The translations under genes were made by a program, and so were the position numbers. This document shows positions 12,385 to 23,610 of a DNA stretch of 64,000 nt, piece by piece (positions within the stretch are counted from its first letter, which is position 1; every line of letters begins with the position of its first letter). The DNA is from Moniliophthora roreri (taxonomy: Eukaryota > Basidiomycota > Agaricomycetes > Agaricales > Marasmiaceae), in assembly GCA_001466705.2 (NCBI GenBank), contig LATX02000013.1, positions 186,001 to 250,000 of the forward strand, in the 5' to 3' direction. The notes beneath the pieces were generated by a model. It made no database searches and was not told the DNA's origin. It saw only the letters and a list, made by a program, of their open reading frames with translations.

Positions 12385-12700
12385 TTCCGCTGGGAAACCT
12401 TGTACGTCCTCTCTTTCTGCCCTCCTGTAACACAAGGCCAACGCTACATAGACTACTTAATTATACGTGGAATATTTATAAGTGTTGCACATGTGCGCTG
12501 TAATCCACTACGCTCAGAAGACTTTCTTATGAATCGCCTGACTCCTTCCAAGTCCCAGGCCATCGCAACCTTGTGAACGTTCTCGTCAACACTCCACTCG
12601 TTTCCAGGGAATTATTTTTCCCATTCCGGGCCGTTTGGCAGTCCGATCTATAAAATGGCGACACTCTGGATGATACTTGTTACCCTAGAATATCTTGAAA
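12385..12700 (+). promoter_or_regulatory. intergenic region with TATA box of the PEBP gene
   Basis: The stretch contains a clear TATAAAA at 12649-12655, 45 bp before the ATG at 12701. I see nothing else of note. Confidence 0.6.
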
Positions 12701-13468
12701 ATGCGTCTCTCATATTTGTCCTGCTTGCTCCCGTTGGTGTCTTTGGCTTATGCTCAAGATACGAGCGTTGCAGAAGTTAAAAAAGCTTTCGATGATGCAA
12801 ACGTACGTTGAATCATCTTTGTAAATCTCTGCGTCTCACTCACAGTACCTAGATCCCTGAGGATTTGAGCATTACGTTCGAGCCGACAGCTTTACTCGAA
12901 GTGTCCCTACCTCAGACCGACGGTTCGTCAATCACACTCCACGCAGGCATTCAGCTTCCCCGAAACTGTGAGTGATCAACTCTTCTCATGAATCTGATTT
13001 CTCACAAGGAAATACAGCCACTGCGGGACCTCCTTCTTTCAGTGTCGAAGGCTTGGATTGTGCAGGCCCATTCGTCGTAGCAGCCGTCGATCCGGACGCT
13101 CCTACACCCCAAGATCCCACGAATGCTCAAATCCGTCATTTCCTCGGTGGTGACTTCACGAATGAAGCTGGGGTTCTCACCAACTCTACGCCGGCCATCA
13201 CGAGTTTCCGCCAGCCAACTCCTCCGGCAGGCTCTCCTGCTCACCGGTATGTGCTTCTCCAGATATTTACCTGCAACAATTCTCACATTACTCCTACAGA
13301 TACATCTTCCTGCTCTTCCGTCAGTCAGCCGAGTTCGCCGAGCAGACTCTCGTCAACTCTTCTTCTCCGGTGAACTTGTTCAATATCAGCTCATTCGCGG
13401 CTGCAACCGGACTCGGCGACCCCATTGCTGGAACGTTCATGCTGGTTGCTCCCGATCCCACGGCTTGA
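12701..13468 (+). CDS. secreted phosphatidylethanolamine-binding protein (PEBP) family
   Basis: Four exons (12701-12802, 12853-12967, 13018-13246, 13300-13468) splice without a frame error to about 204 residues. A signal peptide (MRLSYLSCLLPLVSLAYA) is followed by the PEBP fold. Seen motifs are SITLHAGIQLPRN, the ligand-site signature VVAAVDPDAPTPQDP, QIRHFLGGDF and the HRYIFLLFRQ strand. PEBP proteins bind anionic groups such as phospholipid heads. Secreted fungal members resemble yeast Tfs1-type proteins, but their substrate is mostly unknown. Several Asn-linked glycosylation sequons (NST, NSS, NIS) fit secretion. Confidence 0.9.
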
Positions 13469-15017
13469 CGTACTTTCGACAAGAAAAGTTTGTTATACCC
13501 ATCTTTCCATCATTATCTTTATGGAAACATTGGACAAACGTAAATGTTTAAATGGCACCCTTGACTCTAGTGTTTTTCATGAAAGGCTTGTTTTGAAGGT
13601 CACGTAAGCCCCATGCCAAGTGCTTTCAGAGTCTGGCATCAATACACCGTCTGTGCTGCGGCCTTCCGGGATCAGAATCCTACCGTCCCTGGCATTTCTA
13701 TTTGGGTAGTTTCTACCTAATATTGCTTCTTCGGCGTCGTCATTTTCACTGTCTTGAAGTTGACTTGAGGGGAATCACCCATAACCATCACTCAGCAAAA
13801 ACTGACTAACGCTGATACCGATGTAGGCTGACACAATCCGAATTGCAGTATTCAACACTGACGCAACTCGTGTTTGAACGCGTACTGACTGACAGCTGCA
13901 AATACAGGTCTGGAATATTACCATTGTCTTCGCGGCATTCCAAAGCCCAATTGGTTTGTTCTTGTATCCCGGATCTCAACAAGTCCTCGTTCTCTATCAG
14001 ACAGTTCAATTAAAGTGCATCATTCCTCATCAAAATGTGCTTGAATGCAGCGTGCCGCGCGTAATACCAAGAGCATTCTCGAGAGTTTTTCCGGGTTTGA
14101 GCTGGAAATGTCAACAATTCAAGGGATGTGGGCGTAGAGAATGCCCCTTGTTGTATTCCGTGACAAATTTACGTATGGTGGAGGATGTTTTCGCTCCACT
14201 TCAACACATTTCTAACCAGGACAGTGATGACAGGTACCGAATCGAGGAACGAGATCGGTACCAGGTTCCAACCGAGCGTAGCTGGGCAGACCACTGACTT
14301 CCGCACCGCTGCAGTCAACCGTCTCCTAAGATAGGGTCCTGTTAACAGCTGGGGGAGAGGTCAGCTAGTGAGGCAGATTTAGCAGCGGTTTCGAGCCTGC
14401 GAAAGCTCTCATCAGGGGGCTACCGCTACCCCTACCGCCTGCACTTCCAACTCTGTTTAAGGATACTACCGCTGAGCCTATATACCCAGAAGGAGTCCGA
14501 AACACTGGAAAGACCTCGGACCGGAGGACTTCTCCTCTCACGCCATCCGAGCAGCTGACCGGGACTACTGCCTCTGCCATCAGCCAATCCAGCTTCTTGA
14601 CCTTCCGAGAGGGTGGTTTACGGTTGGGAGGACTGATCTTGCGGGATGGAGCTTCATCCCAGCCCTTCGGCCCACAGACAAGATCAGAGGGACAAGATCA
14701 GAGGGACAGGGGCGGGTGGGTTTCCTCGTTCCGCGCCTGATATTTGTCGGTCCCATGCAGCGAAGACGAGGTTGGAAGTGGTGGGCTGACGGTAAACGAT
14801 ATCAGAAGCATTACACGGCCTAATGCGCTGAGGTCTCGGGATCATAACCTCAAGAGAATTTGTACGAGTTCAGCGCGCGAGAATGTTTCAAACGACAGGA
14901 CACTTGTACTGTGTACAGGAACGACGAGTCACCGGTCACGTGTCCGTTCACCCACTCAACGTACTCAACTCTCATCATTACTTGCTCGACGCCCAAACGA
15001 ATTTATTCTGCAGTCCA
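13469..15017. other. 1.5-kb gene-free stretch with GC-rich block and short tandem duplication
   Basis: No convincing gene. 14340-14720 is GC-rich and compositionally unlike its surroundings. It contains a tandem duplication of the 14-mer GACAAGATCAGAGG at 14678-14705. A small inverted repeat (GGTACCGA..TCGGTACC) lies near 14234-14262. This may be an old element fragment, but no transposon protein is recognisable. The last about 60 bp resemble the upstream flank of the gene at 25543. Confidence 0.4.
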
Positions 15018-15304
15018 GTGTTGCAGGATACTAGCAAATTCAAACTTGAAGGAAAAGTCATGAACAATGTACCAGGACGAGATCAGTGCAGTAATTATCT
15101 ACGCCCCGGTGAAGAAAGTCAAGAAATGGGTTGATGGTATAGATAGCATAGAGAAGGAGTTAACCCAGGTGTGTTTTGTCTCTTGCGAACTTGAGCTCAG
15201 GATTTCGTCTACCGAGTTTCAAGAATTCATTCGAGGAAACACTTCCAGCTTGGGAATAGAGGCAAGGCCACACGGATCTCGATTGAAGGTCATCAGGCTG
15301 ACCC
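15018..15304 (+). pseudogene. decayed 5' fragment of the GDQ-motif gene family
   Basis: This is a truncated relative of the genes at 25543 and 29885. The first exon reads LQDTSKFKLEGKVMNNVPGR, then DQCSN. Compare MFQNTSKFRLEGDATNNVLG at 25543. The ATG has become GTG and the frame breaks soon after. The second exon remains recognisable at about 15215-15300 (TTTCAAGAATTCATTCGAGG). Everything 3' of that is missing. About 60 bp of upstream flank (TCATCATTACTTGCTCGACG) is also shared with the 25.5-kb copy. It lies 5 kb outside the main island and marks an older duplication or a dispersed copy. Confidence 0.7.
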
Positions 15305-15708
15305 AATAATACTGAAACAAGCAAGTAGTCGTGTTCTATCAAAGCGACGAGTAGTTTGTGTAAATTTGGCCTGCGGACACCCAGGAATCAGAGCGTTCTT
15401 CGGAAATCAAGAGAACACGGGTTTTAAACGAGGAGTTTACACAAGGGTAGTCGTCAGGTGAGTTTTCACCCTTCTACCCCTATGCGTTACTCCAACTCTC
15501 GCTCGGATAGAGTGACGCTGCCTATGACTCACAGGCCCGGCTTTGGCTACACACCTCACACGAGAGAGAAAACTCCACTCAGGAACAATTGGGATGATGA
15601 AAAGTTCGGGCCTAAGCGCCGAGATATGTACATTGTAGGTGGTGTGCACGCAAGTCTACAGTGAAACACACAACCACTGACAATCGATTCGATACAGACT
15701 CTTTGTAC
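15305..15708. other. gene-free stretch before the GST gene
   Basis: This holds the end of the decayed family copy and the 3' flank of the glutathione transferase gene. The short frames here do not resemble known proteins. Confidence 0.3.
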
Positions 15709-16513
15709 CTACTTGACCTCAGCATATTTTTCTAGTGCTAGATGGATCTTTCCCCACAAGCCATCATGCCAAGTTTGAATATCCTCCCACTCCTTCACCG
15801 TTATTTTAAAAAACGCCAACCAGCCCCCGACGATCAAATCCGCATACGATGGGTTTTCTCCTTCCAGGAATGGACCACCCCCATGGCTGTAAGACTTTGC
15901 CAACCCTCCGAGTGCCGTTTTCAATGACTCCAGTGTCTTGGCTCTTTCCTCGCCTTCAACAGTTAGATCTTCCCACCGTTCTTTCCCGGCTCTCCACAGG
16001 AAGGTGGCCTTGGATACCTCCACCGTTTCTGGATTGAAAGGAATACCGTGGACGCAAAGGATAACATGTGAGGTGAAGATAGCATCCACATGTGCGTTGA
16101 ACGCCTTCTGAAGACCTATAGTCGAAGGAGGGAACAGCGATGGGCCATTGGGGTAAGTCTTGTCGAGATAGAGTGCGATATCAAATGAGTCCCCGATGAG
16201 TTGGCCAGTGGAGGTATTCTTAATGACGGGCAGGGTATAAAACGAGCTGCCATCCCAATGTGTTCGTACTGGCTCAGAGCCGAGTTTCTTGCGTACATTT
16301 TCGACCTCTGGGAGATCGACCCATTCAGTCTGGTAATGCACACCTTTGAAGTTCAAAGCATATCTACCATGCATCAACACAATGAGTTTAGTTTTCAGCG
16401 TGTCAGGCGCGGAGATTCTAGGCTTACCGCGTTTTCCAGGGATTAGGTGCGTAGGTACGGGCGGGCGGGCGAGACGCTATATCGTAGAAGATAATGGGCT
16501 TGGAGACGTCCAT
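15709..16513 (-). CDS. glutathione S-transferase, fungal FuA/Ure2p-related type
   Basis: Two exons (16513-16428 and 16363-15709) join across a 64-nt GT-AG intron and give about 246 residues. The first exon reads MDVSKPIIFYDIASRPPART and YAPNPWKTR, the N-terminal beta strand and active-site region. It continues with YALNFKGVHYQTEWVDLPEV, then FYTLPVIKN (thioredoxin-fold cis-Pro) and IGDSFDIALYLDKTYP (GSH-binding Asp-Ser). The C-terminal part is the all-helical GST domain. Basidiomycete enzymes of this type conjugate or bind small aromatic and wood-derived molecules in the cytosol. The catalytic residue cannot be assigned with certainty from this region. Confidence 0.9.
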
Positions 16514-16896
16514 TTGCAGGTGACTACACAAGTGGTTGTGGGAACTAGATGTATGATCGGCAGTGTGTGGCTTCGGCTTAAGAAGGTTTGATTCGAGTCA
16601 TCCAATCCATACGAAACCATACGGGTCCGAGGTTGGCTTGACAGTCAGGGTGACTCGAGACCGCGAACTCAGTAATCGCGCACCGCACGAGCCTTTAAAC
16701 TGTAGGTACGAGCGGTCATCCGGTATTCGCGGCGAGCTTATGAGTATGCCGCAGACAAATCGGTAGTATGAGCGTGTGAATGTCTGCCGTATACATTCAA
16801 CGATAGACTAACTCATACTTTGGAAGAAGTTACGGTACATGGAAGAGTAAAGAGTAATAAATAATTGCTTTTGCAAAACTACGTACGTACTGTAGC
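16514..16896. other. intergenic between GST start and Zn2Cys6 gene 3' end
   Basis: About 380 bp forming the GST promoter side. No clear TATA box or repeat. Confidence 0.3.
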
Positions 16897-17833
16897 TTAA
16901 GAAAGAAAACATTGGTCGTGGCATCCGCAGAAACACGGGTCGCCTATGCAAACATCTCCATATTCACCTCTACTATTGCCGCGTGGATGCCTCGTTGAGC
17001 CCAAGGCAGTCCCTTCTGGAGATGGCACAAGCGTACTCTCGAACCGAGTTTCGGAAGAGAATGTTGATCCGGTCATCGCTTCATTGATGGAGGATCCAAC
17101 ATACCAAAAGAACCCGTGTCTGAGCTAGTATGGCGCCCGCAAAAGCACGGTCTCCCGGTGCAGATAGCTTGGTCTCTAACTCGCCAGTGAGCCGCATTCG
17201 TTCTCGGGTGATCTAGGAAAGTACACAAACCTCGATTGAGACGGTGGTGCATAGGCTGGATTCGTGTTTGATTGTGAATTTCTATATTGATGGGCTGATG
17301 ACTGTGTTCCACCGCCTTGATAGGAGGATTGGTATTGAGCCGGCATGCCAGGAGGCCAGCTGCTCTTCGCGTCTGTATATGCCGCGGACCGTACTGGATA
17401 TCTGGTATCACTAGGATAATTCTGATAAGCATGGACTCCGCCGGTTTGCCTGCTGATGTTGGATTGTAGTTGATGCCCGGGTCCTGGCATAGCAGGCAGA
17501 CCCGTCGACATTGCAGGGGTTACTTGAGAAGATGTTGGGTTGTTATAGTTGTAATGATCCGCAGGATATAGGTATACCGGGGACATGTCCACCCCCGAAC
17601 TCGACACATCTGCCTCCATTGTCGTGTATTCGCATCGAAGTCTTTTTGATAAGCAGCGTTCGCATGCCGAGGTAGGGTTGTGAGGGTTACTTCTATTGCA
17701 CTAGAAATCAAGTAGGTTGAGCTTCAATGTCGTGTAGATGTTACAAAAAAAAACTTACTTTGACCTTCCGGGACCGACAATTATTGCATGCAACAAGGAC
17801 TCTGGAGTGTTTGCCACTGGATCGAGAGGTCAT
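16897..17833 (-). CDS. Zn(II)2Cys6 transcription factor with cysteine-rich C-terminal tail
   Basis: Three exons (17833-17759, 17700-17231, 17119-16897) keep phase throughout and give about 255 residues. The N-terminus is a fungal binuclear zinc cluster split by the first intron: ACNNCRSRKVKC followed by ACERCLSKRLRCEY, with six Cys in C-x2-C-x6-C..C-x2-C-x6-C spacing. The middle is Ser/Gln/Tyr/Pro-rich and probably disordered activation sequence. The third exon ends in an unusual short tail, CIGDPCFCGCHDQC, just before the stop. No fungal-specific transcription factor domain is present, so the protein is short for this class. The third exon and its 111-nt intron are my reconstruction. The frame stays open for 74 codons. 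Confidence 0.8.
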
Positions 17834-17879
17834 GGTATGGGTTGGATGGAGTGAGGACTAGAGAACTTGCCGCCCCTCC

Positions 17880-17886
17880 TTTTATA
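17880..17886 (-). promoter_or_regulatory. TATA box of the Zn2Cys6 gene
   Basis: TATAAAA on the minus strand, 47 bp before the start codon at 17833. Confidence 0.55.
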
Positions 17887-19973
17887 TTCGAACGCCACCG
17901 TAGCCTGCGGAGATCCTGTCTACCATAGTACCAGCAGAGCACCGATTTTTGATTTTCGGACTGTCAGGAGTATTCATGTCGTTGTAAAGCGGGAACCGCG
18001 AAACGGACAGTTGTTGGAGAGCACAGCGTGAACGAAGACTAGGCCTCTTCCCATCCCTTCAGTGACAATTGGAAGCAAAAACTGACCATTGACTGAACGT
18101 GAAGATCGCACGTGATTCATGCACAACCTGTGATCTTGGATACCGTCGTGACATAGATTCTGTGCAGTGTGATGCTATTTTCTAGAGGTGGCATGTGGAA
18201 GGAAAGCAAGATGAGTACTTGGCTCACCAGTAAACTAAAAATGTTAGAGAAAGGTGCGACATAGTGTACGTACCTGTGGTCCTGACCTCCTTTCAGGCGA
18301 ATTGACATGCATCCAATCCGCAGCTGAAGGGGCAGTTTCGAGCACTGCACCTCTTCATGATCATTGATCTTGACTGAGACATACATTGATATCCCGACAG
18401 AACGGGGAGTTTACGCATCAGACGAGACGAAATCTCATAGTACACCAGATCTATCCGGTTTGCCCGAGTGCAACTCTTCAACCGCATCAAGAGGGTCGTC
18501 ACGGTCTGAGATCGCAGCGAAAATACAGTACGAGGACTGATGTCATGGTTTGTGTCAAAATAAGCAGGTGATAATGCACAGGGAGACGAGGGCCAGTGCT
18601 ATCCGATGACATTCCAGGCCCCAGAAAAATAGCGCAGATGAGGGTTTAAGATACCGAGATTCAGATCTGATTTCCCATTAGATAGTGTATGTTGCCCAGG
18701 GTTCCGATCAAGACATAACTAGTGAGTGTTGACGTTGACCGGTGACCGTCTGCAACGGTATGTCGGCTCAGGAGTAAGAAGCAAAGGCAGAGGTCGACAT
18801 GGCATTGAGGTGAGCTATTGAGGAATGCAGCATCGCGTTGCGTATTTGGGCTGTACGTTCAATGTCTCGGCAGTCCAAGTAGATCACAACCATGCCATGA
18901 GCGCAAAAAAACAAGTAGGGCTGTCGAGACTATCGGCTATTGTACAGACATTGAATATTGAATGAAACGCACCTTGCCGTGGGTTTTTTTTTGCTTCTTT
19001 AGCATCCGTGTCTTCTACTGTCCACGCCACCTCCCAAGCCACCATGGCCAGCGCAACTGTCGTGCATGTTGGGGTAACCCAAACACCGGGATTATGGTTT
19101 AAATAGCCCGGGCCACCTTCGACCTTGACTCAGAATGTTCTCGTCTTTCATGGCATAACTGTGGCAGCAGCGAATTTGTATTTGCACATAGAGATTCATC
19201 AGAGTGGAATTACTATTTGAGAGGTGTCGACGTTCAATCGGTGTACATGGTCAGAGATCTTGCTTGAAGGGGGTCAAAGTAGTGTGTTTGAAGTCTTCAA
19301 TACATTGTAGCTAACGGGATGAGATGAAGAATCCGAATTTCGCACCTCACTTACGCCAGAATCAAACCCGAAACCGGAGCCTTCAGTTTTCAAGCGCCGT
19401 CGATTCCTCTAGTATGAACTTGATGCAACGCCTCCTGACTAGAATCATTAAAGAAAAGAAAAGAATGGATAGAAAACTTACCTTTAGGTCGTTTCCATCC
19501 TGAGGTCGCTGCACGGGATCCGCTTGAGTGTTTACTTATTTACAAAAGCAATGCCGGTCGTTTGATCCAGTTGTTTTATTAAAAGGACGTGTTGGGTTGT
19601 CTCGCGACCGTGTCCATGTCATTACTAAGCGCCCGTGCAGGAACTCGAATCATTTGAACCTCCGCCCGCTCGTACCTGGAGTGTCAAATCCAAGCGTTTT
19701 TGTACGCTCTCATTCACGTGCATGCTATTCTTATACATAGCGTCAAGCGGCAACCTTGAGCAGGGAAGAAAGGCAGGAATATTGGGACCTTTGGTTTTCT
19801 TGCCCTGTCAGTGTGCGTCCAATCTCTTAATGTGCTTTTCTATCGATGATGATACCTCATGCTTTCTCGTCCTCTTTACAGGGAGCAGATAGCCGCCGAC
19901 CTATCCATGTGACAAAAATGCCAGAGCCTACACGAATGCTGTGCAATGAATCACTACTTGTTTCTTTCGTATC
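17887..19973. other. 2.1-kb gene-poor stretch
   Basis: No recognisable gene. A minus-strand frame at 18117-18386 (INDHEEVQCSKLPLQLRIGC) looks somewhat protein-like but matches no family I know. I leave it uncalled. The stretch is the left flank of the kinase-containing island. Confidence 0.35.
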
Positions 19974-22703
19974 ATGGCGAGCACAGCGATCCGTCACGGT
20001 TATATCAAAGACTCAAATCCGGTATTGACCCACATTGAAAGTTCGACCCAAGACTTTGAAGTTTTCCAGGCGATTCTGGAGGGTAGAACGCTCAGGTCGA
20101 TATTATCCCCTCCTCTGTCAAAAGATTTGCTAAACTTGGGCTATAGGTGACCCTGGGTAGGAAGTGTGCAGATCTGCTGTGGAAAACACCCCATCTACTC
20201 CCGAATCTCGTCAGATTATCAGAACGTATAAACCTGCAGGTCATCTACCAAGGGTCGTCAGACATTGCTTTAGTTTCAGACCTCAACGAAACGTTTCTTT
20301 GTCCAATCTCATCAGAGGCCCGAGAGGATGTACCTAGGTTCACCAACTCAAAGCAAATGCTGGGTCATTTATTGAAGCACAAATGCGCCGCCTATAAGGC
20401 TATGAAATCGGTTGGGATAATCTGGGCTCCGTATGTAATGGAGATGATTCAATTGGTGAGTCGCTTATGAAAAAGGAATGCTGCTCGTGCTGAATTCCGT
20501 ATACTAGCGCTTGGATAGTTCGGGAAAGGAATTTTCAGCCCAGCTTCGTCAGGCGTGCATACAAAGCCTGTTGTATCTCAACAAGCAGTATGGCGTTCTT
20601 CCCCAGTCAATCTACCTTGAGGATGTTGCAAAAAAAAGACTCGCATCCCGTTTCTGGTGGCGGTTTTGCCGTGCGTTTTTGCCGTTCGATGTTCCCTTCT
20701 TGGCTGAATTTGAGAGTAGGATAACTGGAGAGGCCGCCTCAACGGAAAATAACACGTCTGCCTCAAGGTGCTACGAGTATTTACCGACAGTTACGACGAA
20801 GCCAAACTGATCAAGGCACGTTCTTCCTCGTGCTAGAGCCATTAGCAATTCTCAATACTTACTTCGCTCAGGAATTGAGCAACGAGATTCTTATCTGGCG
20901 TCAACTCCGGCATCCGCATATCCTCGAGTTCCTTGGGGTCACGAGAGAGTTGTTCAGCCCCAGCTTCTGTACTGTCACTCCGTGGATGTCAAACGGCACC
21001 GTCATGTCGTATTCTCGAGCAAAAGGGTGCTCCCTCCAGTGCAAAGTGGAGATGGTACGTAGCATCAAAATATTATGCATGTACCGTTTCATTCACCATT
21101 GTACAGCTTTCCACCGTTGCCCTTGCTATGCAGTATCTTCATGAGCATCATCCCCCTGTCATCCACGGAGATATCAAGGGCGTAAGTTTAGCTTTTGCTC
21201 GACTCGGAAATAAAAGCTCACATTTGTTTAGGTCAACATTCTGGTATCAGAAGACGAAAGATGCTGTCTTGGCGATTTTGGACTCTCCATGCTCGAGCAC
21301 AACACGGAAAACAAGATTTATCGGAGCACGAGTCAAGCTCAAGGAAGAGGATCTATTCCCTGGTTAGCACCCGAACTGATGAATCCTGACGAGGTTGGGG
21401 CGACAAATAGGGTGACAAGGGATATCTATGCTTTTGGGTGTACCATTTTCGAGGTATGTGATTGAGAATTTGACTCCATGGGGGTCCAGAGCTAATCATT
21501 AAACAGATAGTAACTGGAAGTGCCCCATTTTCCGAGAAGAAATTGGATATACAGATCATGATGGATGTGTTAAAGGGTGCACGACCGAAACGCCCTGATA
21601 CAGCTACATGTCCAGACTGGTTGTGGGACCTCGTGGAGATGTGTTGGGCGGAAGACGTATCGACACGACCGACAGCGCGTGAAGTGGCCAGACGGTTGAG
21701 TGGGGGTGGGTTACGCGAGGGATCAAAACTGGTGCCTGCACAACGGTATGTTGCTGGACGTTTTACAACGTCTGCACGAGCTGACATTTCATCGCTGAGC
21801 CGCAGTCGGTCGTCCTATTCGGCATCATCAGGTCGCATCGGTGAACGCCTCAGCAGACGGCTATCGGAACCAACAGACGAAGTAGTCGGGGGATCAGGTG
21901 GAGAAGGTTTACGTGAACAATCCAGACAGGGTATTCTACCAGGACGAGCACAGCGAACATCAAAGCGCAAGGCGAGAGCGGAAAATGCAAATGAGGAGAC
22001 AGAGACATCACCAAAGCGAAAACGAGGTCGACCTCCAAAGTCACAAAACCAGTTCCCTCATCAATATGACCTCAATCAAGGGGGGAAGATGGATGCGAAA
22101 ACGGAATCAATTGAATCATTAGAGAGAACGCCGGCAAAACGAGGACGAGGACGACCCAAGGGGTCAAGAAACAGGCGCCCTGATCAAGAGCGCTTGAATG
22201 TGTCTCGACATCCTAAATCGGGTAAGACTCAATTTATATCCAAGCTGAATATCAGTGTACTAACTATATCTATTCAAGCAGTACAGCGTCATGGAAATTC
22301 AGAAACTACAAATAAACGTTCTCACGGTCGCAAAATGGCTTGCTATCCATGGTGGGTTGGCTTTGTCTCCTTTTTTTATCAAAAAAGACTAGGCTGACTA
22401 TACGTTCTGTTCGTTGGTTTCAGTCGTCGCCGTAAGGTGCGGTGCGACTCAAGCAGGCCCGTTTGTAGCAACTGCAATCGATGGCATACTGAATGTCAGT
22501 ACGAGCCGGAGCCACGGGGAAGTATAGTAGCGTTTTGTGCGGAGGTGCGGGACCATGATGGATCTCCAACGTGGTCAGATACCGACCTAACAGCATGGGG
22601 AGAGTATCGTGGATCTCCGACGTGGTTCGATACCGACCTTTTAACAGCATGGAGAGAGTATCGTGCTAGGCGGTGTGGTGGGTACACGGATATAATGCTA
22701 TGA
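19974..22703 (+). CDS. tyrosine-kinase-like kinase fused to AT-hooks and a Zn2Cys6 domain; kinase N-lobe frame broken
   Basis: The gene has many exons. N-terminal helical region: TFLCPISSEAREDVPRFTNS and LRQACIQSLLYLNKQY. Kinase N-lobe: SGGGFA, then after a 48-nt intron DNWRGRLNGK and HVCLKVLRVF. C-lobe: VIHGDIKGVNILVSED (HGDIKxxN catalytic loop), CLGDFGLSML (DFG), GSIPWLAPELMNP (APE) and RDIYAFGCTIFE. The C-lobe exon stays open through KRKRGRPPKSQ and KRGRGRPKGSRNR, two AT-hooks. Two introns later (22222-22281, 22352-22423) comes ACYPCRRRKVRC..VCSNCNRWHTEC, an exact C-x2-C-x6-C-x6-C-x2-C-x6-C Zn2Cys6 cluster. Defects: a 7-A run at 20631-20637 shifts frame and TAA at 20750-20752 interrupts the beta-3 region, where the paralog has Gln. 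One donor is GC. The exact start is uncertain. Confidence 0.7.
22561..22665 (+). repeat. two-unit tandem repeat in the tail of the kinase-Zn2Cys6 gene
   Basis: Two copies of a roughly 51-nt unit encode GSPTWSDTDLTAWGEYR and GSPTWFDTDLLTAWREYR back to back, just before the C-terminus. The second unit has one extra codon. Confidence 0.75.
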
Positions 22704-23430
22704 CTTTGGACAAATGCATCTGGTTATTCTACTATGTCGTTGTTACATCAATACACCAAAGCTAGCCCGACCAGCAGTCCAAGAGACGTGGAGGATCACG
22801 ACTGAGTTTCGATAGTGTTGTTGGTGCTTGGCTCCGGCGGCTGTCATACTGGTTGAAGCGAACCGGCTTCAGTCCTGAGCCGCCCGATCCTCGTGTCTTC
22901 AGACTCCCCAACTCCGGCCTGGCCAGTGGTTGGGCGATGAGGATGCAAAGCGTTTTCAAGATTGCCTTCGGATGATATCGTTATAGGACCTTGAGCGAGT
23001 GAGCTCAAAAGTCACCAATCTGGGGTTCGAGATGTAACCAAGGGCTGAGCGCTGCCTGGTGAGACTAGAGTTGAGGCAGCTTATGATGTGACTGTTACAT
23101 GACAGAGGTTGTGGTGTTCGGGGCAGGTTGGTGGATGGAGATTCAAAACGTCAGTACCTGGTGCATGAACGAGTGAAAAAGGGACGCGCACTTCAAAAAC
23201 CTTCACGCCCATACTTAAATCCATTCGTTCTCTATTGACAGTGTACACACGTTTTTCGTTGATAAAGAAAGATCGATCATCTGTCCGCGGTTGTATCAGT
23301 AAGAGCACAAGTAAAAGTACGGATGTTGAATCTGAATGCGAGGGAGCGAACTGACCTAAAAACAGGTATTTCCGTGTCATTGTACGGTGCATTGGTGGGG
23401 GCATTGTTTGCTAGTTTTTGGTGGTTGGTT
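22704..23430. other. gene-free stretch after the fusion gene
   Basis: No protein family recognised on either strand. It includes the 3' flank of the kinase gene. Confidence 0.3.
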
Positions 23431-23610
23431 GTCCTGCTAGCGCTCCAACGCCAAGATTAACATCAACATGTCGGAAAAGAAAGGCAGTCACGTACGAATC
23501 ATTTGTATCACTCTCACCAAGCACACAAATCCACAGCCTGATTCGTAAAAGATCCCTGTTCCACCATTTTTGTGGAATTCCTGCTCTAGAAGTAGACTCA
23601 TGGCGAGTTG
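23431..23610 (+). repeat. diverged duplicated segment, copy 1 (partner at 28549)
   Basis: The segment aligns to 28549-28705 through shared runs such as GCTAGTTTTTG, CATCAACAT, ACGCGTACGAATCATT-like and TTCGTAAAAG. It encodes the related peptides SLIRKRSLFHHFCGIPALEV here and SLNRKRSSFHYFCAIPAPEV in the partner. Conservation at the amino-acid level suggests a decayed exon of one gene family. It lies about 2.1 kb upstream of the family gene at 25543, and its partner lies 1.3 kb upstream of the second family gene. Confidence 0.55.

Noticed and set aside
20671..20719. reading the kinase N-lobe as intact through YLEDVAKKRLASRF
   Set aside because: That frame gives no glycine loop; the alternative frame with SGGGFA and the 48-nt intron matches the family, so the frameshift is real in this sequence.
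22985..23050. GGTTCGAG motif resembling a tRNA box B
   Set aside because: No matching box A or cloverleaf at the right distance.
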